NCBI GenBank assembly: GCA_964012875.1
Contig: CAXGUU010000018.1
Location: 1 to 21,029, forward strand
From: CAXGUU01 sp964012875
GTDB lineage: Bacteria > Pseudomonadota > Gammaproteobacteria > Ga0077536
Length of the DNA stretch: 21,029 bases
Reading direction: 5' to 3'
Under the pieces are notes generated by a model. That model saw only the letters and a program-made list of their open reading frames with translations, was not told the DNA's origin and made no database searches. The number at the start of each line of letters is the position of its first letter. Position 1 is the stretch's first letter. Shown one piece after another: positions 1-7,641 of the stretch. The position numbers and the translations under genes were made by a program.

Positions 1-182
1 GTCAGCGGAATAAATATTTTCCGCGAATAGGTAACACGATTACCGAAACCTTCATCGCGCAACGCAGATGCCTGAGCCATGAGCCCCTGGAGGTCGTCAT
101 CTGTCGCGAGCGCGAGCGCTGCCGGCACGCCGAGCGCGCTGCCCGCGGGCCGCGTCGAATCTGGACTTAGGGGATGATTCAT
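1..182 (-). CDS. fbiC: 7,8-didemethyl-8-hydroxy-5-deazariboflavin synthase (FbiC/CofG), N-terminal part
   Basis: Partial gene: only the first 60 codons lie in the window and it continues past base 1. This radical SAM enzyme makes Fo, the deazaflavin chromophore of coenzyme F420. The visible protein begins MNHPLSPDS, runs through a weakly conserved helix (DDDLQGLMAQASALRDEG) and reaches VTYSRKIFIPLT, the hallmark stretch just before the radical SAM CxxxCxxC cluster motif of CofG and of the N-terminal half of FbiC. The Cys motif itself would lie just outside the window. The ATG directly abuts the TAG stop of cofC, so it is the last visible gene of the leftward F420 operon. Whether it is a fused FbiC or a separate CofG cannot be told from this fragment. 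Confidence 0.88.
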   Translation of the reverse strand, partial: MNHPLSPDSTRPAGSALGVPAALALATDDDLQGLMAQASALRDEGFGNRVTYSRKIFIPL

Positions 183-884
183 CTAAAGAGGGCGAGAACC
201 CGCAGTTTTGCCGTTAATTTCGGAATCGGCATTATGCCGGTGTAGCACGCGCCGCGCGATACCACTGTCGGTGAGATAAGCCAGGCTTTCCGTCTCGCTA
301 TCGTAGGTTAAGAGCGTCTGAACATCCATGGGGGTATCGATATCGAGCGCCAGGCCGCTCATATCGTGCGCTACGGGTTTGATACCGGCTGCCTCAGCAG
401 CCTGCTTGTGCCGCGAAAAACTTTCGCGCCCGAAGGAAAAAGGTATGGCATCGGCCGGGGTCACCGCCAGCGCATTGGTGCCGTCATGCTCCCGGTCGGG
501 CGCAAGGCTTACCGCTGGTGAGCCGGAATGCTGTTCGACGATTCGATCGATTTCGCGACTGGATACTAGCGGCACGTCGCCCGGCAGCATCATCAAACCA
601 CGCTGGCCGTGTGAGGTCAGCCAGTCAGCTGCCTGGCGAATCGCGCCGGACAGGCCGCTGCCCGATTCTTCAAGGTAGAGTCCGCCAACCCGTTCGACCG
701 CGTAACGCGACCGCACTTCGTTTGATACGACGACAATCCCCGAAACCAGGCACGCTTCTGAAGCCGCTTGCAATACATCGTGCAGCATGACCTGGGCCAG
801 CGATTCGCGCTCGGCCGCAGACAACATATTACTCAACCGTGTCTTGGCGTCAGAAAAACGCTTGACCGGGATAACTATCCACAT
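183..884 (-). CDS. cofC: 2-phospho-L-lactate / 3-phosphoglycerate guanylyltransferase (CofC/FbiD)
   Basis: 233 aa cytosolic nucleotidyltransferase that activates a three-carbon phosphoacid (2-phospholactate, PEP or 3-phosphoglycerate, depending on lineage) with GTP for F420 assembly. Family motifs are clear: an N-terminal MWIVIPVKRF with AKTRL (residues 1-17), the metal-binding PGDVPL (101-106), DREHDGTNAL (130-139) and FGRESFSRH (151-159), then a C-terminal DIDTP. Length is normal for the family, with a short extra tail of about 35 residues after the last conserved motif. The ATG lies 2 bases after the cofD stop, and the stop touches the fbiC start, so translation is probably coupled. The family assignment is secure; which phosphoacid is used is not visible from motifs alone. 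Confidence 0.93.
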   Translation of the reverse strand: MWIVIPVKRFSDAKTRLSNMLSAAERESLAQVMLHDVLQAASEACLVSGIVVVSNEVRSRYAVERVGGLYLEESGSGLSGAIRQAADWLTSHGQRGLMMLPGDVPLVSSREIDRIVEQHSGSPAVSLAPDREHDGTNALAVTPADAIPFSFGRESFSRHKQAAEAAGIKPVAHDMSGLALDIDTPMDVQTLLTYDSETESLAYLTDSGIARRVLHRHNADSEINGKTAGSRPL

Positions 885-886
885 AG

Positions 887-1831
887 CTAGCTGATTTCAG
901 AGATAAATTTGAGCGCAGTGTGCGCTAGATTAATGCGGTCGTCCAGCGTGTTCATGAGCGTCTTAGCGACCCTCACTCTAAGGGCTTCGCTCGCGATTTC
1001 AGTGGCGAGTGCGGCGTCGCCGTCGTCGATGATAAAACCGTCGAGCAGATTACCGTAGTGCGTCGCGACTGCGGCCGAAGACTGCGGCAGTCCGAGTTCG
1101 CCCATAATTTTCGTCGTTGGACCTTTTACTGCGGCACCTTTGATGACCGGTGATATCGCCACGCAGGGCGCCTGGCGCTGTTCCAGTGCGCGCCTGAAGT
1201 CAGGCACGGCGAGCAGCGGATCGATGCTCAAAAAAGGGTTCGACGGACAAATGATGATGCCGCCAAGGTCGCTCGCCGTGATCCATTCCAGCAGCGCGGG
1301 CGTCGTGCGCGCTGCGCTCGCGCCTTCGAAGCGAAGCGCCCTGACAACCGGCTCGCAACGTTCGCGGACGAAGTAGTGTTGAAAATCGAGCGTGCCCTGA
1401 TCCGTTTCAACCTGTGTACGCAGCCTGTTGTCAGTCACCGGCCAGACGGGGTGCTTGATCCCAAGTGTGGCGTGCATTTCCTGCACGACCGTGCTCAGTG
1501 GACGGCCGGCCGTCAATTGCTGAGTGCGGTAGACATGCACGGCGAGATCGCGGTCGCCGAGATTGAACCAGCCTTCGCCGCCAAGCTCGCGCAATGTTTC
1601 GATGAAATTCCAGCTTTCACCGACGCGCCCCCAGCCAGTGTCGGGGTTGGACAGACCGGACAGGGTATACATCAAGGTGTCCAGGTCAGGGCTGACATGC
1701 AGGCCGAGGTGCTCAAAATCGTCACCCGTGTTAACCGCAATACCAAGTTCGGCGGGCTTTAAAATATGCGTCAGGCCGAGAGACAGCTTGGCCCCGCCAA
1801 CGCCGCCCGTGATTGCCAGATACCGCGCCAT
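887..1831 (-). CDS. cofD: 2-phospho-L-lactate transferase (CofD/FbiA)
   Basis: 314 aa. Transfers the phosphoacid moiety from the GDP-activated intermediate made by CofC onto Fo, giving F420-0 or a variant. The N-terminus shows the glycine-rich GGVGGAKL (residues 9-16), followed by NTGDDFEHLGLHVSPDLDT (34-52), the conserved Asp-rich metal and substrate site of CofD. Further on, GWFNLGDRDLA (87-97) and the ICPSNPF segment are also typical. Length matches the family (about 310-330). The ATG is 12 bases after the cofE stop, and the stop lies 2 bases before the cofC start. Together with CofC and CofE this makes the F420 assignment very secure. Confidence 0.95.
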   Translation of the reverse strand: MARYLAITGGVGGAKLSLGLTHILKPAELGIAVNTGDDFEHLGLHVSPDLDTLMYTLSGLSNPDTGWGRVGESWNFIETLRELGGEGWFNLGDRDLAVHVYRTQQLTAGRPLSTVVQEMHATLGIKHPVWPVTDNRLRTQVETDQGTLDFQHYFVRERCEPVVRALRFEGASAARTTPALLEWITASDLGGIIICPSNPFLSIDPLLAVPDFRRALEQRQAPCVAISPVIKGAAVKGPTTKIMGELGLPQSSAAVATHYGNLLDGFIIDDGDAALATEIASEALRVRVAKTLMNTLDDRINLAHTALKFISEIS

Positions 1832-1843
1832 CTTATTGATCTT

Positions 1844-2605
1844 CTACTGGAACAAATCGTCTTCGAGCGGACGCATAATCTCAGCAGCGCGACCGTCGAC
1901 CGGATCGGGCTCAAATCCGCGCACGATAGCGACCGGCGTCCCTTCATCGGTTTCGCCCATTGCAAGCGTCGCCAGCGCTGCGATGGAATCCGCTCGATTA
2001 ATCATCGTGACCTTCAGCTCACGTCCAAACATGTCCGAACCGCCGCGCCGATCATCGATCACGGTAAAGCCGGCACACCCGATAGCGCCACCCGTGGTTC
2101 CAAGACGCCAAGGGCGATTGAGGCTGTCGGCGACCAGGACACCGAGTCTGCAACCCGTCTGCTTACCCAGCGCGTCCCGCAGCGCCGCAGCTGATCGATC
2201 GGGGTCGATAGGCAGGAGCAACGCAAACTCGCCCGCCTCCCCCTCGACGTTGGATTGATCGATGCCGGCATTGGCACCAACGTGGCCGAGCTTGTGTCGG
2301 ACGATGATCACGCCCGGCTTGTGCCTCATAACCGTGCTCGATTCATCGAGAATTAACTGCACCAATTCAGGGGGTTTTTCGGTCGCGGCCGCCAACCGGA
2401 CAGCTTCCGCCCCGGGGTCGACATCGGCGAGGCGCACGAGCCGACCTTCGGCTTTAGAGACGATTTTTTGCGCCACAACGACAATATCATCGTCGGCTAA
2501 CGCCAGCCCCTGCTGGCGGCAGGCGTCCAGAATCATCGCCGAAATGTCATCTCCTTCAACAACCAGCGGAATGTGATTAAGGGTTTCGATGGTCAGTCTG
2601 GGCAC
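1844..2605 (-). CDS. cofE: Coenzyme F420:L-glutamate ligase (CofE), stand-alone
   Basis: 253 aa. GTP-dependent gamma-glutamyl ligase that adds glutamates to F420-0. Motifs: ADDDIVVVAQKIVSKAEGR (residues 37-55), RHKPGVIIVRH (94-104), ANAGIDQSN (111-119), then the RPWRLGTTGGAIG and DDRRGGSDMFGREL regions. The length equals the ligase domain alone; the C-terminal FMN-dependent reductase domain of actinobacterial FbiB, which reduces dehydro-F420-0, is absent. The start is GTG; on the minus strand a GGGGA lies about 6 bases before it, and no in-frame ATG precedes conserved sequence. It is the first gene of the leftward cofE-cofD-cofC-fbiC operon. A candidate extended -10 box lies about 52 bases upstream. 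Confidence 0.94.
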   Translation of the reverse strand: MPRLTIETLNHIPLVVEGDDISAMILDACRQQGLALADDDIVVVAQKIVSKAEGRLVRLADVDPGAEAVRLAAATEKPPELVQLILDESSTVMRHKPGVIIVRHKLGHVGANAGIDQSNVEGEAGEFALLLPIDPDRSAAALRDALGKQTGCRLGVLVADSLNRPWRLGTTGGAIGCAGFTVIDDRRGGSDMFGRELKVTMINRADSIAALATLAMGETDEGTPVAIVRGFEPDPVDGRAAEIMRPLEDDLFQ

Positions 2606-2656
2606 TGGCGGTCCCCGCAGATAAGTCTGGATGATGAGTTCGTTAGCGCGCGAGCG

Positions 2657-2665
2657 ATTCTAGCA
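2657..2665 (-). promoter_or_regulatory. Candidate extended -10 promoter element for the cof operon
   Basis: Read on the minus strand this is TGCTAGAAT, which matches the extended -10 consensus TGnTATAAT except at one position of the hexamer. It lies about 52 bases before the cofE GTG start, a sensible 5' leader length. No good -35 hexamer is seen 16-18 bases further upstream, which is tolerated by extended -10 promoters. Supported by position and motif only. Confidence 0.33.
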
Positions 2666-2782
2666 GTTGCGTGTGGTCGAGATTGCCGGAGACACGGCCA
2701 AATTTATACCCCGCCGCCGATCGAGTAATATGCCGCGCGGATTGCACCATATCGGTGTTGTATCTGTGATTTTTCGAGCCTT

Positions 2783-2794
2783 GGATCACGATCC
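2783..2794. promoter_or_regulatory. Short palindrome GGATC-AC-GATCC, possible operator
   Basis: Perfect 5-base inverted repeat with a 2-base spacer in the middle of the divergent intergenic region. Its size and location would suit a dimeric repressor site controlling one or both operons. No regulator gene is present in the window to pair it with, and short palindromes occur by chance in GC-rich DNA. Confidence 0.22.
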
Positions 2795-2931
2795 GCTGAC
2801 TCTCGTTTCGCGGCCGGCCGACGCGCCGGCGCCGCTGATTGATCAGAACTCACTGAATCCATCAAAGAGACGACACCGTAGAGCGCGTTCGCACGTATAC
2901 ACATTCATCACGATATTTGGGAGACATGAAC

Positions 2932-3840
2932 ATGGGGATGCTGGACGGCAAAGTAGTTCTGGTAACTGGCGCAGGTCGGGGTATCGGTCGGGATTTTTCC
3001 CTGGCGATGGCCGCTGCGGGTGCCAAAGTCGTTGTCAATGACCTTGGCGCTTCGACCGACGGCCGCGACATCGAAGGCCGGCCCGCCCAGGAGGTCGTCA
3101 ACGAAATTGAAGCCAACGGTGGCCAGGCATTCGCCAATTTCGGCAGCGTTTCCGATCCCGAACAGGCCAGGCAGATGATTCAGGACGCCATCGATCAATT
3201 CGGGCAGTTGGACGGTGTGGTCAATAACGCCGGCATCCTGCGGGATCGGATTTTCCACAAAATGAGCCTTGATGAATGGCACGACGTCATCAACGTACAC
3301 CTCAATGGCAGCTTCTACATTGCCCGCGCGGCCGCGGACCATTTCAAAGAGCGTGAGACCGGTGCTTTCGTCAACATGACATCGACATCCGGCTTAATTG
3401 GCAATTTCGGTCAGGCCAATTACGCCGCGGCAAAACTTGGCATTGCCGCCCTGTCGAAGAGCATCGCGCTCGATATGGGGCGCTACAACGTGCGCTCGAA
3501 CTGCATCGCGCCGTTTGCCTGGACCCGCATGATTGGCACGATTCCGATTACCGACGAGGCGCAAAAAGAGCGCATCGAGCGTTTAAAGGAAATGACACCG
3601 GCAAAGATCGCGCCCATGGCCGTCTACCTGCTGTCGGACGCCGCCAAGGAAGTCACCGGGCAAATCTTTGCCGTGCGCAACAACGAAATTTTCCTGATGA
3701 GCCAGAATCGTCCGATTCGCTCACTTCATCGTGACGGCTGGACACCGGAATCAATTGCCGAACAGGTTATCCCGGCCTTCAAACCGGATTTCTACCCGCT
3801 TGATCGCTCGCAGGACATCTGGCCGTGGGACCCGGTGTAA
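2932..3840 (+). CDS. SDR-family 3-hydroxyacyl-CoA dehydrogenase (MFE-2-like)
   Basis: 302 aa NAD(P)-dependent short-chain dehydrogenase. Numbering from the ATG at 2932: cofactor motif TGAGRGIG (12-19), acidic patch NDLGAS (36-41), NNAGILRDR (98-106), and the catalytic Ser151, Tyr164, Lys168 (YAAAK). The NDLG and NNAGILRDR signatures are those of the (3R)-hydroxyacyl-CoA dehydrogenase domain of peroxisomal multifunctional enzyme 2, which fits the hydratase-2 gene two positions downstream. The C-terminus extends about 60 residues past the usual SDR core. Three in-frame ATGs (2926, 2932, 2938) and a TTG at 2917 compete; GGAG at 2920-2923 is best spaced (8 bases) for 2932. First gene of an eight-gene operon; it overlaps the next gene by 16 bases. 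Exact substrate unknown. Confidence 0.85.
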   Translation: MGMLDGKVVLVTGAGRGIGRDFSLAMAAAGAKVVVNDLGASTDGRDIEGRPAQEVVNEIEANGGQAFANFGSVSDPEQARQMIQDAIDQFGQLDGVVNNAGILRDRIFHKMSLDEWHDVINVHLNGSFYIARAAADHFKERETGAFVNMTSTSGLIGNFGQANYAAAKLGIAALSKSIALDMGRYNVRSNCIAPFAWTRMIGTIPITDEAQKERIERLKEMTPAKIAPMAVYLLSDAAKEVTGQIFAVRNNEIFLMSQNRPIRSLHRDGWTPESIAEQVIPAFKPDFYPLDRSQDIWPWDPV

Positions 3841-5537
3841 CCAGCGCCTCGTTGACACCCGTGGACGAGGACAGCGAGCGGGCGTTACTCAGGCGTACCG
3901 TTCAGCCAATCGGTGACATCGAAGGGCTGTTACGGCAGATCCTCCGCGCGCTCCGGACCGATGTAGAAGCGCATGCCGACGGTTCCGGAGCGGGGCTGGA
4001 TGCCTGCCAGGTGGCGAGCTACGAAGTGGCAATGCTTGAAGCCGAACTTCATGCGGCCCGGGCGACCCTTAACTACGCCGAAGCCTGCAGCGTCGAAGGA
4101 GCAGGCGCTGAACTTGAGATTCGACTTGCGGGTTCTTTCGTCGCGGAGATTCTGAGCAGAACCCGTGCGCGTTTCGAGAAAATTCGACACACAAGCGCCG
4201 TCACCAGCGCCGCGATCAGTGCAGCGTACGACCAACCGGACCTAGATGAGCTGTGTCGCACCTATGTGTCGCCGGCCTCCATCGAAAGCACTGCAAAGAT
4301 GATTCTGACTGACGGTAACAATGGTCGGTCTCTGCTCGAGGAGGATAAATCCATCATCGCCAGCAGTTTCGCGCGTCTGGCAGAGGAAATCGTAGCGCCG
4401 CTTGCGGAAGATATTCACCGACAGGATTTGAACATCCCCAACGAGGTGCTGGACGCCCTGGTCGAGATGGGCTGCTTCGCCTTATCGATCCCGGAGAGCT
4501 GCGGCGGCACTGCGCCGGAATCCGGTCACGACAATCTCGCGATGTGCGTGGTGACAGAGGCTCTGTCAAAAGCGTCTCTGGCCGTTGCCGGCTCGCCGCT
4601 GACGCGACCGGAAATCATGGCGCGCGCCATCATGGCCGGTGGCCATGATGGTCAGAAAGCACGCTGGTTACCCGGAATCGCGATGGGCAAGCCCCTCGTC
4701 GCCATCGCCGTGACCGAACCGGATTGCGGCTCAGATGTGGCGGCAGTCAAACTGCGGGCGACACCAACGGATGGTGGTTGGCACTTGAACGGCGCCAAGA
4801 CATGGTGCACCTTCGCAGGCGCAGCCGGGTTGTTGCTCGTACTCGCCCGGACCAACCCGGATCCCGCTGCAAAGCACAGGGGTTTGAGTCTGTTCCTGGT
4901 CGAAAAGCCAGCCGGTGATGACAAGACCTTCGAGCACCGTCAGGATAGTGGTGGCAGCCTCTCCGGCAAGTCGATTCCAACGATCGGATACCGAGGCATG
5001 CACTCGTTCACCCTGTTTTTCGACAACTACTTCGTTCCGGCAGAAAACATGGTTGGGGGGGCGGAAGCAGAAGGCAAGGGCTTTTACCAGACGATGCAGG
5101 GCTTCGCCGGTGGGCGCCTGCAGACAGCTGCACGCGCATGCGGCTTGATGCGCGCCGCGTTTGATGAGGCAGTGACTTACAGCAAAGACCGCAAAGTCTT
5201 TGGCCAAGCGCTGGCCGATTATCAACTGACCCAGGCGAAGCTGGTTTCCATGGCGGCTAATCTCCGCGCCTGTCAGGAAATGACATACGACGTCGCCAGA
5301 CTTATGGACGAAGGTAAAGGTCACATGGAAGCAAGCCTGGTCAAACTCTATGCCTGTCGTGCGGCGGAAAACATCACCCGGGAAGCCATGCAGATTCATG
5401 GTGGCATGGGCTATTCGGAGGAAACGCCGGTGAGCCGTTATTTCGTCGACGCCCGGGTTTTGTCGATCTTTGAAGGCGCCGAGGAAACACTTGCACTGAA
5501 AGTTGTCGCGCGAGACCTGATTCTGAACGCGGACTAG
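3825..5537 (+). CDS. Acyl-CoA dehydrogenase with a 165-residue N-terminal extension
   Basis: 570 aa FAD enzyme. The ACAD core spans about residues 166-570: IPESCGG, the FAD/substrate loop VTEPDCGSD, GAKTWCTFA, IGYRGMHSF, a DRKVFGQAL helix and IHGGMGYSEETPVSRYF. The catalytic base is probably Glu550 in FEGAEETL, the position used by short- and medium-chain ACADs (YEGT). The N-terminal 165 residues are helical, Ala/Glu-rich and unusual; residues 65-125 loosely resemble the ACAD C-terminal helices. The start is the GTG at 3825 inside the SDR gene, with AGGA 9 bases upstream; in-frame TTG 3852 or GTG 3861 are alternatives and would trim only about 10 residues. Probably oxidises an acyl-CoA in the same pathway as its neighbours; chain specificity is not readable. 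Confidence 0.85.
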   Translation: MGPGVTSASLTPVDEDSERALLRRTVQPIGDIEGLLRQILRALRTDVEAHADGSGAGLDACQVASYEVAMLEAELHAARATLNYAEACSVEGAGAELEIRLAGSFVAEILSRTRARFEKIRHTSAVTSAAISAAYDQPDLDELCRTYVSPASIESTAKMILTDGNNGRSLLEEDKSIIASSFARLAEEIVAPLAEDIHRQDLNIPNEVLDALVEMGCFALSIPESCGGTAPESGHDNLAMCVVTEALSKASLAVAGSPLTRPEIMARAIMAGGHDGQKARWLPGIAMGKPLVAIAVTEPDCGSDVAAVKLRATPTDGGWHLNGAKTWCTFAGAAGLLLVLARTNPDPAAKHRGLSLFLVEKPAGDDKTFEHRQDSGGSLSGKSIPTIGYRGMHSFTLFFDNYFVPAENMVGGAEAEGKGFYQTMQGFAGGRLQTAARACGLMRAAFDEAVTYSKDRKVFGQALADYQLTQAKLVSMAANLRACQEMTYDVARLMDEGKGHMEASLVKLYACRAAENITREAMQIHGGMGYSEETPVSRYFVDARVLSIFEGAEETLALKVVARDLILNAD

Positions 5538-5563
5538 GACTACGAAATAACAGAGCATTGAAT

Positions 5564-6418
5564 ATGAAAGATCACAGCCAGCTCATCGGCCAGACAATTC
5601 ACGAACAGACCGTCGACGTCACCATCAAGGACACCTTGCTGTACGCACTTGCGCTGGGTTTCGGCGCTGACCCTCTGGACGCACAACAATTACGATACGT
5701 CTACGAAGACGACCTGCAGTCGCTGCCGGGCATGGCGATGATCATCGCCTATCCCGGATTCTGGATGCGCGATCCCAAGTACGGTTTCGAGTGGCAGAAA
5801 GTGCTGCATGCCGAGGAGTCGATTGAGATTCACAAGCCTCTGCCCGTGGAAGGCCGGGTGCGCGGACAAACAACCATCGAAGATGTCGTCGACCGGGGCG
5901 CTGACAAAGGGTGCTTCGTGTACCTCAGAAAATCTCTTTACGACGACAACAACGAATTGCTCGCAGCTGTCGTTTCCAACACCCTCGCACGCGGGGACGG
6001 CGGATTCGGCGGTGGTGGGCAGGCCAGGGCCGCGATGCCAAAACCACCTTCACGCGAGGCCGATCTGGTTTGCGAATTACCAACCTTGCCGCAATCCGCG
6101 CTGATCTACCGTCTTTGCGGCGACATGAATCCATTACACGGCGATCCCAAAGTCGCCCAAGGCGCAGGATTCAGCGGCCCGATACTCCACGGCCGTTGCA
6201 CCATGGGTGTTGCCATGCATGCCCTGGTACGCAGCTGCTGTGACTACGATGCCTCACGTTTGAGATCAATGCAGTTACGGTTCTCCTCACCGTTCATGCC
6301 CGGAGAAACCTTACGTACTGAAATCTGGCAAGAGGGTGAAAACGTTCAGTTCCGCGCTACTGCTGTCGAACGCGACACCGTAGTCCTTAACAAAGGCAAC
6401 GCCCGGGTCACCGGTTAG
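5564..6418 (+). CDS. MaoC-like (R)-specific enoyl-CoA hydratase 2
   Basis: 284 aa double hot-dog protein. The second half carries the hydratase-2 signature: YRLCGDMNPLHGDP (residues 182-195) followed by GFSGPILHG (202-210), with the catalytic Asp187 and His192. The N-terminal half is the substrate-binding hot-dog of eukaryotic-type hydratase 2 (YxYEDDLQSLPGMAMIIAYPG, KVLHAEESIEIHKPLP). Family members hydrate trans-2-enoyl-CoA to (3R)-hydroxyacyl-CoA, often for bulky steroid or bile-acid side chains and branched acyl groups. This pairs with the MFE-2-like SDR upstream, which would oxidise the (3R) product. An in-frame TTG at 5558 exists, but ATG 5564 is preferred; the Shine-Dalgarno is weak. 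The stop overlaps the ribosome-binding region of the next gene. Confidence 0.9.
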   Translation: MKDHSQLIGQTIHEQTVDVTIKDTLLYALALGFGADPLDAQQLRYVYEDDLQSLPGMAMIIAYPGFWMRDPKYGFEWQKVLHAEESIEIHKPLPVEGRVRGQTTIEDVVDRGADKGCFVYLRKSLYDDNNELLAAVVSNTLARGDGGFGGGGQARAAMPKPPSREADLVCELPTLPQSALIYRLCGDMNPLHGDPKVAQGAGFSGPILHGRCTMGVAMHALVRSCCDYDASRLRSMQLRFSSPFMPGETLRTEIWQEGENVQFRATAVERDTVVLNKGNARVTG

Positions 6419-6429
6419 GGGAAACTGAC

Positions 6430-7638
6430 ATGCATGCATTGCTGAAAGGGTTTCGAGTCGTTGAAGGATCGGCCTTCATCGCCGCCCCCATGTGCGGCAT
6501 GACGCTCGCCCAACTAGGTGCCGATGTCATCCGTTTTGACCAACTCGGTGGGGGCATCGACTATCGCCGCTGGCCGGTCACCGACGACAACACCAGTATC
6601 TACTGGGCAGAGATGAACAAAGGCAAGCGCTCGATCGCGGTTGACATACGCTCCGACGAAGGTCGCGAAATTGTGACTGAGCTGATCACCGCGCCGGGCG
6701 ATGAAGGTGGTATTTTTTCGACCAACCTGCCGGCCCGGGGCTGGCTGGGCTACGACACGCTCAGGTCGAAACGATCCGACCTGATTCAGCATGAAATCGT
6801 CGGTAACCGGCACGGTACATCGGCACTCGACTATACGGTGAACGCCAAGGTGGGTTTCCCTTACGTAACCGGCCCCGAAGATGACGAACGTCCGGTCAAC
6901 CACGTGTTGCCAGCGTGGGACATCGCCTGCGCTTACCATGCCGCAATCGACATCCTCGCCGCCGAAAGGCATCGGCGACTCACCGGCGAAGGCCAGCGCA
7001 TCACCCTTGGCCTCGCGGATGTAGCATTGTCCGCGGTCGGGCATCTTGGCTTAATCGGCGAGGTTCATATTAATAACGAAGAACGCGGTCGCAACGGCAA
7101 CTATCTCTATGGTGCATTAGGCCGGGATTTCGTCACCGCTGATAACGAACGCGTCATGATCATCGCGGTATCAGGCAAACAGTGGCAGGGCCTGCTGAAG
7201 GCCACTGGCCTGGAAAGCGAAGTCACTTCACTCGCCAACAAACTTGGGCTTGATTTCGCGAAGGAAGGCGATCGCTACATGGCCCGTAAAGAACTTGGGC
7301 CGCTGCTCGAACCTGCAATCGCGGCACGGCCATTAGACGAACTCAGTAAGATCTTCGACGAATGTGGCATCTGCTGGGACAAGTACCAGACGATCGGTGA
7401 GCTGGTACGCAACGACCCAGATTGTTCGGACGACAACCCGATTTTTGCGACCATTGAACAGCCTGGCATTGGCAGTTATCCAGTGCCGAGCGGCGCAGCC
7501 AGTTTTTCCGCCGTTGACCGCGAATTACCGCGCCCAGCGCCTACCGTCGGCCAGCATACCGATGAAATCCTCGCCGATGTGCTCGGCCTGGACAGCGCTG
7601 CGATTGGCCGCCTGCATGACAATGGCACGGTCGCTTGA
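6430..7638 (+). CDS. mct: Family III CoA transferase, Mct-like (mesaconyl-CoA C1-C4 CoA transferase)
   Basis: 402 aa CaiB/BaiF protein. The whole length resembles Mct (2-methylfumaryl-CoA isomerase) of the Chloroflexus 3-hydroxypropionate bicycle: RVVEGSAFIAAP, GADVIRFD, GGIDYRRWPVT, NKGKRSIAVDIR, NLPARGWLGYD, GNYLYGALGRDF, DNPIFATIEQPGIGSYPVP and HTDEIL are all Mct-like. The predicted covalent catalytic Asp is Asp164 in PAWDIA. Mct moves CoA from the C1 to the C4 carboxylate of mesaconate within one active site without an external donor. No other bicycle gene (malyl-CoA lyase, methylmalyl-CoA dehydratase, mesaconyl-C4-CoA hydratase) is nearby, so a related branched dicarboxylate may be the substrate. 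The similarity judgement is from memory of family sequences. ATG with GGGGA about 7 bases upstream, overlapping the hydratase stop. Confidence 0.8.
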   Translation: MHALLKGFRVVEGSAFIAAPMCGMTLAQLGADVIRFDQLGGGIDYRRWPVTDDNTSIYWAEMNKGKRSIAVDIRSDEGREIVTELITAPGDEGGIFSTNLPARGWLGYDTLRSKRSDLIQHEIVGNRHGTSALDYTVNAKVGFPYVTGPEDDERPVNHVLPAWDIACAYHAAIDILAAERHRRLTGEGQRITLGLADVALSAVGHLGLIGEVHINNEERGRNGNYLYGALGRDFVTADNERVMIIAVSGKQWQGLLKATGLESEVTSLANKLGLDFAKEGDRYMARKELGPLLEPAIAARPLDELSKIFDECGICWDKYQTIGELVRNDPDCSDDNPIFATIEQPGIGSYPVPSGAASFSAVDRELPRPAPTVGQHTDEILADVLGLDSAAIGRLHDNGTVA

Positions 7639-7641
7639 ACC

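Larger units (their letters stand above)
2606..2931. other. Divergent intergenic region between the F420 operon and the acyl-CoA operon
   Basis: About 325 bases with no convincing gene on either strand; short ORFs here lack recognisable motifs. It must carry the control signals for both the leftward cof genes and the rightward acyl-CoA operon. I see a candidate extended -10 box on the minus strand (2657-2665), a 12-base interrupted palindrome (2783-2794), GC-rich self-complementary blocks such as GCGCCGGCGC near 2831, and weak plus-strand promoter-like matches: TTGCCG, 16 bases, TATACC at 2683-2710, and a lone TATACA at 2896-2901 about 30 bases before the SDR start. No tRNA or riboswitch structure was recognised. 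Confidence 0.6.

Noticed and set aside
1563..2258. Plus-strand 231-aa open frame across cofD and cofE
   Set aside because: Antisense to two genes with unmistakable family motifs; its translation is Ser/Pro/Arg-rich without any motif.
4731..5558. Minus-strand 275-aa open frame
   Set aside because: Antisense to the extended ACAD; Cys- and His-rich shadow translation with no recognisable domain.
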